This document shows, in pieces, positions 1 to 5,366 of a stretch of 5,740 nt of DNA. The position numbers and the translations under genes were made by a program. Source of the DNA: an uncultured Clostridia bacterium (GTDB lineage Bacteria > Bacillota > Clostridia > Christensenellales > Aristaeellaceae). The first letter of the stretch is position 1. The number at the start of each line of letters is the position of its first letter. The stretch lies in assembly GCA_946534455.1 (NCBI GenBank), contig CAMNCR010000192.1, positions 1-5,740 of the forward strand. Direction: 5' to 3'. Under the pieces are notes generated by a model, which had not been told where the DNA came from, did not search any database, and saw only the letters and a list, made by a program, of their open reading frames with translations.

Positions 1-298
1 GCTGGACTGCCATAACCTGATGGCGCGCAGCTGCCTCATTCTGACGGACAGCGGCGGCATCCAGGAGGAGGCGCCGAGCCTGGGCAAACCGGTGCTGGTG
101 CTGCGGGATACCACGGAGCGGCCGGAGGGCATCGAGGCGGGCACGCTGAAGCTGACCGGGACGAACGAGGAAGTGATCGTCCGCGAGTTCAGCCGCCTGC
201 TGGACGATCCGCAGGCATACGAGCAGATGGCGCACGCGGAAAATCCCTACGGGGACGGGCATGCCTGCGAACGGATCGCGGACATTCTGACGCGCTGA
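1..298 (+). CDS. wecB: UDP-N-acetylglucosamine 2-epimerase (non-hydrolysing), C-terminal fragment
   Basis: This is the C-terminal ~98 residues of an enzyme that interconverts UDP-GlcNAc and UDP-ManNAc in the cytoplasm, supplying ManNAc for surface polysaccharide or wall-linkage units. The frame is open from base 2, and the 5' end lies outside the window, so the internal ATG at 20 is not the start. The sequence carries the family's hallmark stretch: [19 protein letters not shown] followed by [16 protein letters not shown]. The TDSGG-x-QEE and RDTTERPE segments line the UDP-binding pocket in known family members. The end, [12 protein letters not shown], also matches the usual C-terminus, so the protein ends at its normal place. 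The next gene begins 38 nt downstream of the stop with no terminator between, so the two are probably cotranscribed. The Bacillus equivalent is called mnaA. Family assignment is very secure; which polysaccharide it feeds is inference. Confidence 0.95.
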   Translation, partial: LDCHNLMARSCLILTDSGGIQEEAPSLGKPVLVLRDTTERPEGIEAGTLKLTGTNEEVIVREFSRLLDDPQAYEQMAHAENPYGDGHACERIADILTR

Positions 299-336
299 GC
301 GGGCAGCGGGAAAAAGCGGTGCGGGGGGAAGCGGAT

Positions 337-1377
337 ATGGCCAGCGTCGGAATCATCACCTTTCTTCACAATGAAAACTACGGTTCATCCCTCCAGGCGT
401 ACGCGCTGCAGAAGACCGTGGCGGGTCTGGGGTTTGACTGCACCCATCTCAACTACTGTCCGGACCGGGGGGAGAAGATCCGGAACCTGCTTCAGAGCGG
501 AAACAGCCTGAAGCTGATCGCGGACGGGCTGCGCAAGCGCTCCGTTCACGCCGGCCAGCAGGGCGCGCGGGACAAGCGGGAGGCGATCGACGCCTTCTAC
601 CGGAAGCACATGAAGCTGACGCCTCCCTGCCGGAACGGGAAGGAGCTGCGCGCTGCCGGCGCGGGCATGGACATCCTGCTGTGCGGCAGCGACCAGATCT
701 GGAATCCCGCGTGGCTGAATCCGGCCTATTTTCTGACCTTTGCGCCGAAGGGGCAGCGAAAGATCGCGTACGCCCCCAGCCTGGGAATTCAGACGCTGCC
801 GAACCCGCGGAAGATCCGGATGATCCGGAAATGGACGGAAGGGTTTGAGGCGATCTCCGTCCGGGAGGAAGAAGGCGCCAAGATCCTGCGGCAGATGACC
901 GGAACGCAGGCGGAGGTCATGCCCGATCCCGTATGCCTGCTGTCCCGGGAGGAGTGGCGCGCCGTCGCCGAACCGGTGGCGGAAGAACCCTTCCTGCTCT
1001 GCTATTTTATCGGAGAGAACGCGGCCTACTGGGAGCGCGTCCGGGAGATCAGCCGGGAAACGGGGCTGCCGGTCCGCGTGGCGCCGGTGACCGCGGAGGC
1101 CTATCGCTCCGGGTATGAACTGCTGAGCGGCATGGGGCCGGAGCGCTTCCTCGGAGCGGTTCAGTCGGCGGCGCTCCTGTGCACGGACAGCTTTCACGGC
1201 CTGGTTTTTGCCACGATCTTCGGCGTCCGGACGGAGCTGCTTAGGCGGTATCGGGAGGAGGACCCGGAAAGCAAAAACAGCCGGGTGGATCATTTCCGCC
1301 GGCTGATGGAGAAAAAAAGCCTTCCGCAGCTGCGGGAGGAGGGAAGGGCCTGGCTGGCCCGGGCACTGGAAGGATAA
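337..1377 (+). CDS. Polysaccharide pyruvyl transferase family protein
   Basis: A 346-residue protein of the polysaccharide pyruvyl transferase family (PF04230; CsaB, WcaK and GumL relatives), which typically moves pyruvate from phosphoenolpyruvate onto a sugar of a surface glycan as a ketal. Visible motifs are the N-terminal GIITFLHNENYGSSLQAYAL (residues 5-24), LLCGSDQIWNPAWL (114-127) followed by YFLTFAP and KIAYAPSLG (142-150), then MPDPVCLLSREEW (195-207), TDSFHGLVFATIFG (283-296) and a C-terminal NSRVDHFRRL. These are the usual landmarks in the usual order, and the length is normal. I prefer the ATG at 337 because a G-rich Shine-Dalgarno (323-330) sits about 7 nt upstream. An in-frame GTG at 319 would add six residues and lacks such a site. 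It follows wecB closely, so a role in the same polysaccharide is likely. Some members of this family carry out other modifications, so the exact reaction is not certain. Confidence 0.88.
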   Translation: MASVGIITFLHNENYGSSLQAYALQKTVAGLGFDCTHLNYCPDRGEKIRNLLQSGNSLKLIADGLRKRSVHAGQQGARDKREAIDAFYRKHMKLTPPCRNGKELRAAGAGMDILLCGSDQIWNPAWLNPAYFLTFAPKGQRKIAYAPSLGIQTLPNPRKIRMIRKWTEGFEAISVREEEGAKILRQMTGTQAEVMPDPVCLLSREEWRAVAEPVAEEPFLLCYFIGENAAYWERVREISRETGLPVRVAPVTAEAYRSGYELLSGMGPERFLGAVQSAALLCTDSFHGLVFATIFGVRTELLRRYREEDPESKNSRVDHFRRLMEKKSLPQLREEGRAWLARALEG

Positions 1378-1385
1378 AGAAAAAG

Positions 1386-1418
1386 CCCGTCTGCAGCACA
1401 CAGACGGGACTTATTTTT
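1386..1418. terminator. Bidirectional rho-independent terminator between convergent genes
   Basis: A perfect 8-bp stem, CCCGTCTG (1386-1393) with CAGACGGG (1401-1408), has a 7-nt loop. On the plus strand it is followed by ACTTATTTTTC. On the minus strand the complementary stem is followed by CTTTTTCTTT. It lies 8 nt after the stop of the pyruvyl transferase gene and about 21 nt after the stop of rpmB, so it fits termination of both convergent transcripts. The T-tract is better on the rpmB side. Confidence 0.88.
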
Positions 1419-1429
1419 CGCTCAGGGGC

Positions 1430-1642
1430 TCAGGCCTCTTCGTGAATCTTGGGCAGCGCGCGCTGTACATTGCCGCTGCGCAGGCAACGGGTGCACACGT
1501 TCATCCGACGGGCCGTTCCGTTCACCATGACCCGAACACTCTGCACATTGGGTGCCCAGATCCGATGGCTCTTGCGGTTGGAATGGCTGACGTTGTTTCC
1601 GTTCAGCGTGCCCTTTTCGCAAACTTCACACAATTTACCCAT
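1430..1642 (-). CDS. rpmB: 50S ribosomal protein L28 (bL28), zinc-binding type
   Basis: A 70-residue bacterial large-subunit ribosomal protein. It starts MGKLCEVCEKG, contains the family signature GNNVSHSNRKSHRIWAPN (residues 15-32) and VRVMVNGTARRMNVCTRCL, and ends GNVQRALPKIHEEA. Four cysteines in two CxxC pairs (C5/C8 and C50/C53) mark the C-plus paralogue, which in this family coordinates zinc. C-minus paralogues lack them and are often derepressed by Zur under zinc limitation. The ATG at 1642 is chosen because an AAGGAGGAGGA Shine-Dalgarno (1648-1658) lies 5 nt upstream and MGK is the normal start. An in-frame extension to 1678 would read through that site. It is a single-gene unit on the minus strand, with its own candidate promoter upstream and the bidirectional terminator downstream. 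I see no convincing Zur-type operator. Confidence 0.97.
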   Translation of the reverse strand: MGKLCEVCEKGTLNGNNVSHSNRKSHRIWAPNVQSVRVMVNGTARRMNVCTRCLRSGNVQRALPKIHEEA

Positions 1643-1686
1643 GGAAATCCTCCTCCTTACTGGAGTGTTACACATCAAGCTTATCT

Positions 1687-1715
1687 AAGATATCACAACG
1701 AAAAGGAAAATGCAA
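1687..1715 (-). promoter_or_regulatory. Candidate sigma-A promoter of rpmB
   Basis: Read on the minus strand, TTGCAT (1710-1715) and TATCTT (1687-1692) are separated by exactly 17 nt. Transcription would start near 1680, giving a leader of roughly 37 nt that contains the strong rpmB Shine-Dalgarno. The -10 matches consensus at 4 of 6 positions and the -35 at 3 of 6, so this is a placement by position and spacing rather than a strong hit. Read-through from the glycosyltransferase genes could also supply rpmB. Confidence 0.4.
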
Positions 1716-1775
1716 GCGGAAATTTACCCCATTTTGAAGGAAATCTGACAGGCGGTGGAAGTCCTTCTTTCCGCT
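1715..1775 (-). repeat. Nested inverted repeat at the 3' end of the glycosyltransferase operon (possible weak terminator)
   Basis: Two nested arms pair here. The outer arms are AGCGGAAA (1715-1722) and TTTCCGCT (1768-1775). The inner arms are GAAGGA (1736-1741) and TCCTTC (1762-1767). The arms are contiguous on one side and interrupted by 13 nt on the other, with a 20-nt apical loop. In the minus-strand transcript the structure begins at the stop codon of the glycosyltransferase and is followed by a T-rich run (TGCATTTTCCTTTT). It could act as an imperfect terminator or 3'-end stabiliser. No better terminator is visible between this operon and rpmB. Confidence 0.35.
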
Positions 1776-2707
1776 CATCCGAAAAGCATCTGGCCGAGCC
1801 GGGTGACCGGGCTCTGCATGGTGCAGCCGAGGCGGCGCACATGCCAGATGCGTCGGAGCTTGCCCATGGAGCGGGTCGCCAGGTATGCCGAGGTGATCTT
1901 CTCTGCTTCCCCGGGAAGGCGTGAGCCATACATCCTGCGGAATACCTGGGTATGCGTATAGGTCAGCTGGATTCTCCGCCGGGCTTCGTCCCGCCGGCTC
2001 AGTGCTTCCAGCCCCCGGGCGATCAGCCCTTTGGCGCTGGCCCCGATGGAATTGTCCCCGTGCTGACGGTAGTAGGTCAGCTGGCGCGGAACAAAGCGGA
2101 TCCGGCCGAAGGCAGCAGCCGTCAGGGCGATGAACCAGTCATGCATGAAAAGATCCCGGGCTTTGCCATACTCCGCGATCAGGGCTGTCAGCGCCCGGTT
2201 CATGATCAGCGTGCACCCGGTCACATTGTTCTGCACCAGGAGCGGCGGAAGCGTCACGGCATCCGGATCCCACCCCTGGTGAGCGAAAAAACTGTCCCCG
2301 GTGATCTCTCCCGCTTCGTTGGTGATAAAACAGTCAGAGTGGACGAGCAGCGGGGTTTCAGCCCCCCAGCGGGCGGTCTCCTCCGCCAGCGCTTCCTTCA
2401 GGAGACGGACCTTGTCCGGGTGCATGCTGTCATCCTGGTCGCACAGCATGACGGCGTCCGCGTCCGCCTGACGGATCAGGGAAAGAAAGTTGCCAGCCGG
2501 CCCCAGGTGCTGTCCGGCTTCCCGGCCAAAGGAGACGCGCGGATTCCTGCCGGCGTAGTCGCGGAGCATCTTCATCGTCCCGTCCGTGGATCCGTCGTCC
2601 TGGATCAGAAGAAAAAAATCCGGATCGGTCTGCTGATCCATCGATTCCAGCAGATCGGGAAGGTATTTCTCACCGTTGTAGGTGGTGAGCAGGATCTGCG
2701 TTTTCAC
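1775..2707 (-). CDS. Glycosyltransferase family 2 protein (second gene of pair)
   Basis: A 310-residue GT-A fold glycosyltransferase, inverting family 2, predicted to transfer a nucleotide-activated sugar onto a growing surface polysaccharide on the cytoplasmic face. Motifs in order are QILLTTYNGEKYL (4-16, nucleotide binding), IQDDGSTDGT (35-44), the DxD-like metal site LCDQDD (88-93), NNVTGCTLIMN (160-170), the likely catalytic-base region FMHDWFIAL (187-195) and YRQHGDNSIGA (213-223). The last motif is typical of the branch that includes rhamnosyltransferase-like enzymes. I start it at GTG 2707: this GTG overlaps the TGA of the upstream gene as GTGA, a coupling arrangement, with a GGGG element 9 nt upstream. 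ATG 2722 would add five residues but lacks a ribosome binding site. The C-terminal ~80 residues are basic and carry no recognised motif. Sugar donor and acceptor cannot be read from the sequence. Confidence 0.9.
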   Translation of the reverse strand: MKTQILLTTYNGEKYLPDLLESMDQQTDPDFFLLIQDDGSTDGTMKMLRDYAGRNPRVSFGREAGQHLGPAGNFLSLIRQADADAVMLCDQDDSMHPDKVRLLKEALAEETARWGAETPLLVHSDCFITNEAGEITGDSFFAHQGWDPDAVTLPPLLVQNNVTGCTLIMNRALTALIAEYGKARDLFMHDWFIALTAAAFGRIRFVPRQLTYYRQHGDNSIGASAKGLIARGLEALSRRDEARRRIQLTYTHTQVFRRMYGSRLPGEAEKITSAYLATRSMGKLRRIWHVRRLGCTMQSPVTRLGQMLFG

Positions 2708-3474
2708 CAGGTGATGCCCCATTTCAGAAAATATTTGCAGACGGAGCGGATCTGGCGCATCCGTCCCCGGAAGGTTCGTGTGTTCTCCCGGGCCCAGCGG
2801 TGGGTAATGCACATGTCGGGATGGTATACAATGCTGCCCAGCTTTCTTTCCAGCACGCGGCGGCTCAGATCCGAATCCTCCTGATAAAGGAAGAAACGGG
2901 GATCAAAGCCCTGCAGCTGGCGGAAGATCTCCGTCCGGATCAGGAGAAAGCATCCGGTGGCAAACTCGACGGGAACGGGATGGTTGACCTGCGTATCCGC
3001 CATGGTGAATTCCTGCCGCCAGCGGCGGAAGATGCCGCCTGCGCTTTCAAAAAGCCCGCTGAGCAGGTAATGCACCGCAATTCGCTTCTTGGGCAGGAAC
3101 TGCTCGCTGCCGTCCTCATTCAGCACGCGGGGCGTCAGAATCGCGATGGCGGGGTGCTCTTCCATATAGGCGATCATGCGGCTCAGCAGCCCGGGATCGA
3201 AAGCCACGTCCGGATTCAGCATCAGATGATATTTGCTGTCCAGAAAGGGAAGCACCGCATTGTTGGCCCGGCCGAAGCCGATGTTTTTCTCCTGGGGCAG
3301 CACCTTCACCCCGGGAAACATCCACCGCAGGCGATCGGCGGTCATATCCCCGGGCGAATTGTCACTGAGATACACAGTGACGGCGATATCAGCATTCTGA
3401 ATGCACCGCAGTGCCTGGATCACTTCATCTCCGCAGTGGTACAGGACAATGCACGCGGAAAGCATGGTCGGCAT
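2704..3474 (-). CDS. Glycosyltransferase family 2 protein (first gene of pair, WbbL/rhamnosyltransferase-like)
   Basis: A 256-residue GT-A glycosyltransferase. Landmarks are the N-terminal SACIVLYHCGDEV (6-18), LSDNSPGD (36-43), NIGFGRANNAVLPF (64-77), MLNPDVAF (85-92, where NPD stands in for the DxD metal site), FATGCFLLIRTEIF (171-184) and GFDPRFFLYQEDSDLSRRV (189-207) with the family's conserved Glu-Asp. This layout is typical of rhamnosyltransferase-like GT2 enzymes such as WbbL relatives, though donor specificity is not certain. The ATG at 3474 is chosen because GAGGGGG (3483-3489) lies 8-9 nt upstream. The in-frame GTG at 3492 would sit directly on that Shine-Dalgarno, and ATG 3465 is too far from it. 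It is the promoter-proximal gene of a two-gene operon, and its stop overlaps the next start by 4 nt. Confidence 0.9.
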   Translation of the reverse strand: MPTMLSACIVLYHCGDEVIQALRCIQNADIAVTVYLSDNSPGDMTADRLRWMFPGVKVLPQEKNIGFGRANNAVLPFLDSKYHLMLNPDVAFDPGLLSRMIAYMEEHPAIAILTPRVLNEDGSEQFLPKKRIAVHYLLSGLFESAGGIFRRWRQEFTMADTQVNHPVPVEFATGCFLLIRTEIFRQLQGFDPRFFLYQEDSDLSRRVLERKLGSIVYHPDMCITHRWARENTRTFRGRMRQIRSVCKYFLKWGITW

Positions 3475-3513
3475 GGATCGGAACCCCCTCACCGGAGATT
3501 TTTTGCTGTCCTC

Positions 3514-3542
3514 ATTTTATAACGCGCCGGATGGTTTGTCCA
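3514..3542 (-). promoter_or_regulatory. Sigma-A promoter of the glycosyltransferase pair
   Basis: On the minus strand a -35 TGGACA (3537-3542, 5 of 6) and a -10 TAAAAT (3514-3519, 5 of 6) are separated by 17 nt. Initiation is expected near 3507, leaving about 33 nt of leader before the ATG at 3474 and including its Shine-Dalgarno. The quality and position make it a convincing housekeeping promoter. The 8-nt palindrome CCGCGCGG (3544-3551) just upstream could be an operator half, but there is nothing to support that beyond symmetry. Confidence 0.7.
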
Positions 3543-3571
3543 GCCGCGCGGGAAGCGGACGGAATAAAGAG

Positions 3572-3600
3572 TAGAAAAAAAAGATATTCGATGTTATACT
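3572..3600 (+). promoter_or_regulatory. Extended -10 promoter of the NYN-domain operon
   Basis: TATACT (3595-3600) is preceded by TGT, giving an extended -10 (TGTTATACT), and a weaker -35 TAGAAA (3572-3577, 4 of 6) lies 17 nt upstream. Transcription should start around 3607. This places the ATG at 3601 upstream of the transcript and argues for a downstream start codon. It is divergent from the glycosyltransferase promoter, with about 30 nt between the two -35 boxes. Confidence 0.65.
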
Positions 3601-3651
3601 ATGCGATATGGCGGAGCGGTGTCCCGCCCTGATTTGATATGGAAGAGGGTT

Positions 3652-4647
3652 TTGAGTCTGAGTAGATTTGCGGTATTTGTGGATCTGGAAAACTGCGGAG
3701 CCAAGGTCGGCACGCTCAAGAGCATCCTGGAGAAAGTGAAAATCCGGGGCGATATCCTGCTGGGCAAGGTATACGGATATACGGATAAATTCGACGATCT
3801 GAAGGAAGTGCTGCTGAGCAACACGTTTACGGTCGTGCCCAGCCTGCGCTACGGCATCAGCCAGAAAAACAATGCGGATATTCAGCTGGTGATCGACGCG
3901 CTCGAAGTGGCCTATAAGAACGATTTGATTGACAGCTTCTGCATCGTTTCCGGCGACAGCGACTATGTTCCGCTGGTCGGCCGGCTGAAGAGCATGGGAA
4001 AATTCGTGCTGGGCATCAGCCGGAGCGAGGCGGCCAGCAATATATTTATCAACGCGTGCAACGAGTTTCAGTTCCTCGAGAGCGTCGGAAAGCGGAATGT
4101 TGAAAAGCCCAAGAAGCAGAAGGCTGCCGCGGCCAGCGAGGAAATGGCGGACGAGAGCGAGCTGAACAAGCTGCTGACGACGGTGCTGGAAGAGCAGGAC
4201 AATGACGAGATCTATGCCAGCGAGCTGAAGGGAACGCTGCTCCGGCTGCGGCCGGACTTCAATGAGAAGGCATACGGCTGCGCCACCTTCTACAAGCTGC
4301 TCATGAAGCTGTCCAACCGGTTCGGGGATCTGCGGGTGCATAACGACCATTTCGATGTGATGGTCGGGCTGAACAATACCAGCGACAGCGCGGATTCCAT
4401 TCCGCAGCTGACCCGGGACAACTGGAAGGAAGCCTTTGCCGCGCAGATTCAGGCATATAAGGAAGGCGGATTTGACAGGGTCAACCCGTCGATCCTCAAG
4501 GCGGATATCATTACGGCCTACCCGGATTTCAATGAGCGTGCGATCGGGTTCAAGCGTTTTTCAGATGTCATGAAGCAGCTGGAAAAGGATGGACTGGTGG
4601 TCATTGAAATGGACGAACAGAAGACCATGCTGATCAAGCTGCTGTAA
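3652..4647 (+). CDS. NYN-domain (PIN-like) putative ribonuclease with two C-terminal OST-HTH/LOTUS-like modules
   Basis: Numbered from the proposed TTG, this is a 331-residue protein. Residues 5-140 form a NYN domain: FAVFVDLENCGAK (6-18) with D11 and N14, SQKNNADIQLVIDAL (70-84) with D76 and D82, and the hallmark SGDSDYVPLVGRLKSMGKFVLGI (100-122) with D102 and D104. These acidic residues form the metal site in NYN nucleases (LabA, MARF1 and Limkain relatives), so all expected catalytic positions are present. A charged Lys/Ala/Glu linker (about 147-168) leads to two helix-turn-helix-like modules (about 170-240 and 256-331). They share PDFNE-(K/R)-A-x-G-x3-F-x3-M-K-x-L and look like OST-HTH/LOTUS RNA-binding domains. 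The start is uncertain. ATG 3601 lies before the predicted transcription start, GTG 3619 has only a poorly spaced GGAG, and TTG 3652 and CTG 3658 both follow GGAAGAGGG (3641-3649). A role in RNA cleavage or turnover is inferred from domains; the targets are unknown. Confidence 0.87.
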   Translation: MSLSRFAVFVDLENCGAKVGTLKSILEKVKIRGDILLGKVYGYTDKFDDLKEVLLSNTFTVVPSLRYGISQKNNADIQLVIDALEVAYKNDLIDSFCIVSGDSDYVPLVGRLKSMGKFVLGISRSEAASNIFINACNEFQFLESVGKRNVEKPKKQKAAAASEEMADESELNKLLTTVLEEQDNDEIYASELKGTLLRLRPDFNEKAYGCATFYKLLMKLSNRFGDLRVHNDHFDVMVGLNNTSDSADSIPQLTRDNWKEAFAAQIQAYKEGGFDRVNPSILKADIITAYPDFNERAIGFKRFSDVMKQLEKDGLVVIEMDEQKTMLIKLL

Positions 4648-4674
4648 AGGCAGCGAAGCAGGAGGCTGCACGGA

Positions 4675-5214
4675 GTGAAGTATCTTCGCAGGGGAATCTG
4701 GTTCATCGCCGGAAGGCTGCTGGTCATCTGCCTGGTTCTCGGGCTGATGATCGCGGTGTTTTACTACGCGATGAACCTGACCAACATCCAGATCATCCTG
4801 AAGGACGGGATGGCCGGACGCGCTAAATATATCATGGGCATGACGGTGGACCGGAACGATCTGACCCGGCATTTCCAGAGCTCCTGGCTGGACAGCGATG
4901 AGGAAATCCTCCGGGCGGCACAGGGAACCTCTCCGTATGCGGACTACAATATACGCGGAATTGACCACCGGCTGGAAATGGGATATTTCTGGGTCTGGCC
5001 GTGGGAAAACACGGTCCGGCTGGAAATCTCCGAGCGGATTCCGAGAATTGACGGCCGCGTCCGGGGGCTGAAGGCGGATGAGGTCATCGCGCGGGACGGA
5101 GCGGAGGCGGTATATCCGCCCGCATGGCCGGATGCCACGTACCGGGTGCTGCTGGTGAGGGAAAACGGCCAGTGGAAGATCAAAAGCCTCGCGCTGCAGC
5201 GACCGGCGGAATAA
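4675..5214 (+). CDS. Single-pass membrane protein of unknown function
   Basis: I do not recognise this 179-residue protein. It has a short basic N-terminus (K2, R5, R6), one hydrophobic segment (about residues 9-33), then a ~145-residue soluble domain. By the positive-inside rule the soluble part should face outwards. There is no signal-peptidase or lipobox motif, so it is probably anchored. The soluble part has an aromatic cluster YFWVWPW (104-110), followed by alternating beta-like stretches and a C-terminal YRVLLVRENGQWKIKSLAL (156-174). The last resembles the closing strands of NTF2-like or similar beta-rich domains, but only weakly. The start is GTG at 4675 with a full AGGAGG (4660-4665) 9 nt upstream. 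It begins 27 nt after the NYN gene with no terminator between, and a strong terminator follows it, so the two form an operon. Composition is like its neighbours. Confidence 0.85.
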   Translation: MKYLRRGIWFIAGRLLVICLVLGLMIAVFYYAMNLTNIQIILKDGMAGRAKYIMGMTVDRNDLTRHFQSSWLDSDEEILRAAQGTSPYADYNIRGIDHRLEMGYFWVWPWENTVRLEISERIPRIDGRVRGLKADEVIARDGAEAVYPPAWPDATYRVLLVRENGQWKIKSLALQRPAE

Positions 5215-5240
5215 CGGACGGAAAAGAATCAAAAGACCTG

Positions 5241-5266
5241 AAAACGCGGTGGAAACCGCGTTTTTT
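5241..5266 (+). terminator. Rho-independent terminator of the NYN operon
   Basis: A perfect 10-bp stem, AAAACGCGGT (5241-5250) with ACCGCGTTTT (5255-5264), is closed by a GGAA tetraloop and runs into six T residues (5261-5266). Flanking CCTG (5237-5240) and CAGG (5267-5270) can extend the stem across a 2-nt bulge. It lies 26 nt past the stop of the membrane-protein gene and isolates the operon from the rRNA promoter ahead. Confidence 0.9.
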
Positions 5267-5300
5267 CAGGCTTTCGGGCATCAAAGGAAGGGAAGTGACG

Positions 5301-5327
5301 AAAATTTTTTAAAAAAATCGAAAAAAA
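5301..5327 (+). promoter_or_regulatory. A/T-tract UP-like element of the rRNA promoter
   Basis: 25 of 27 bases are A or T, arranged as A-tracts and a T-tract immediately upstream of the -35 box at 5332. That is where the alpha subunit C-terminal domains of RNA polymerase bind at strong rRNA promoters. Composition and position support the call. Activity is inferred. Confidence 0.65.
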
Positions 5328-5331
5328 GTGC

Positions 5332-5360
5332 TTGACAATTGATTCTGAATTTGATATCCT
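5332..5360 (+). promoter_or_regulatory. rRNA operon promoter (sigma-A)
   Basis: A perfect -35 TTGACA (5332-5337) is followed after 17 nt by a -10 TATCCT (5355-5360, 4 of 6). Initiation is expected near G5367, giving a ~173-nt leader before the 16S gene. The near-consensus -35, correct spacing, A/T-rich upstream region and a purine start are the usual make-up of a growth-rate-controlled rRNA promoter. Only one such promoter is seen in this window, where many Bacillota have two in tandem. Confidence 0.85.
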
Positions 5361-5366
5361 AGGCAA

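Noticed and set aside
385..1401. Long minus-strand open frame (338 codons) opposite the pyruvyl transferase gene
   Set aside because: It is the antisense shadow of a gene with clear family motifs. Its translation is Pro/Arg/Gln-rich, shows no domain, and runs into the terminator hairpin.
1643..1774. Zur-type operator or ribosomal-protein autoregulatory leader upstream of rpmB
   Set aside because: The zinc-type L28 prompted a search, but I see no Zur-box-like palindrome. The only strong symmetry lies upstream of the candidate promoter, not in the rpmB leader.
1442..1924. Plus-strand open frame (160 codons) across rpmB and the intergenic region
   Set aside because: It is antisense to L28 and to the end of the glycosyltransferase, with no Shine-Dalgarno and no conserved motif.
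1952..2884. Long plus-strand open frame (310 codons) opposite the glycosyltransferases
   Set aside because: It spans the junction of two well-supported minus-strand genes, has no ribosome binding site or recognisable motif, and reads as low-complexity antisense.
2800..3522. Plus-strand open frame (240 codons) over the first glycosyltransferase
   Set aside because: Antisense shadow of a GT2 gene with intact motifs. It also crosses that gene's promoter.
3517..4350. Minus-strand open frame (277 codons) opposite the NYN gene
   Set aside because: The plus-strand frame has the NYN and LOTUS-like motifs. This one has none and would run across both divergent promoters.
4561..5232. Minus-strand open frame (223 codons) opposite the membrane-protein gene
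   Set aside because: No ribosome binding site or motifs. The plus-strand gene has AGGAGG, a transmembrane segment and a fitting terminator.
5215..5300. Second tandem rRNA promoter upstream of the one called
   Set aside because: No -35/-10 pair with acceptable spacing is visible there. The region is occupied by the terminator and short purine-rich sequence.
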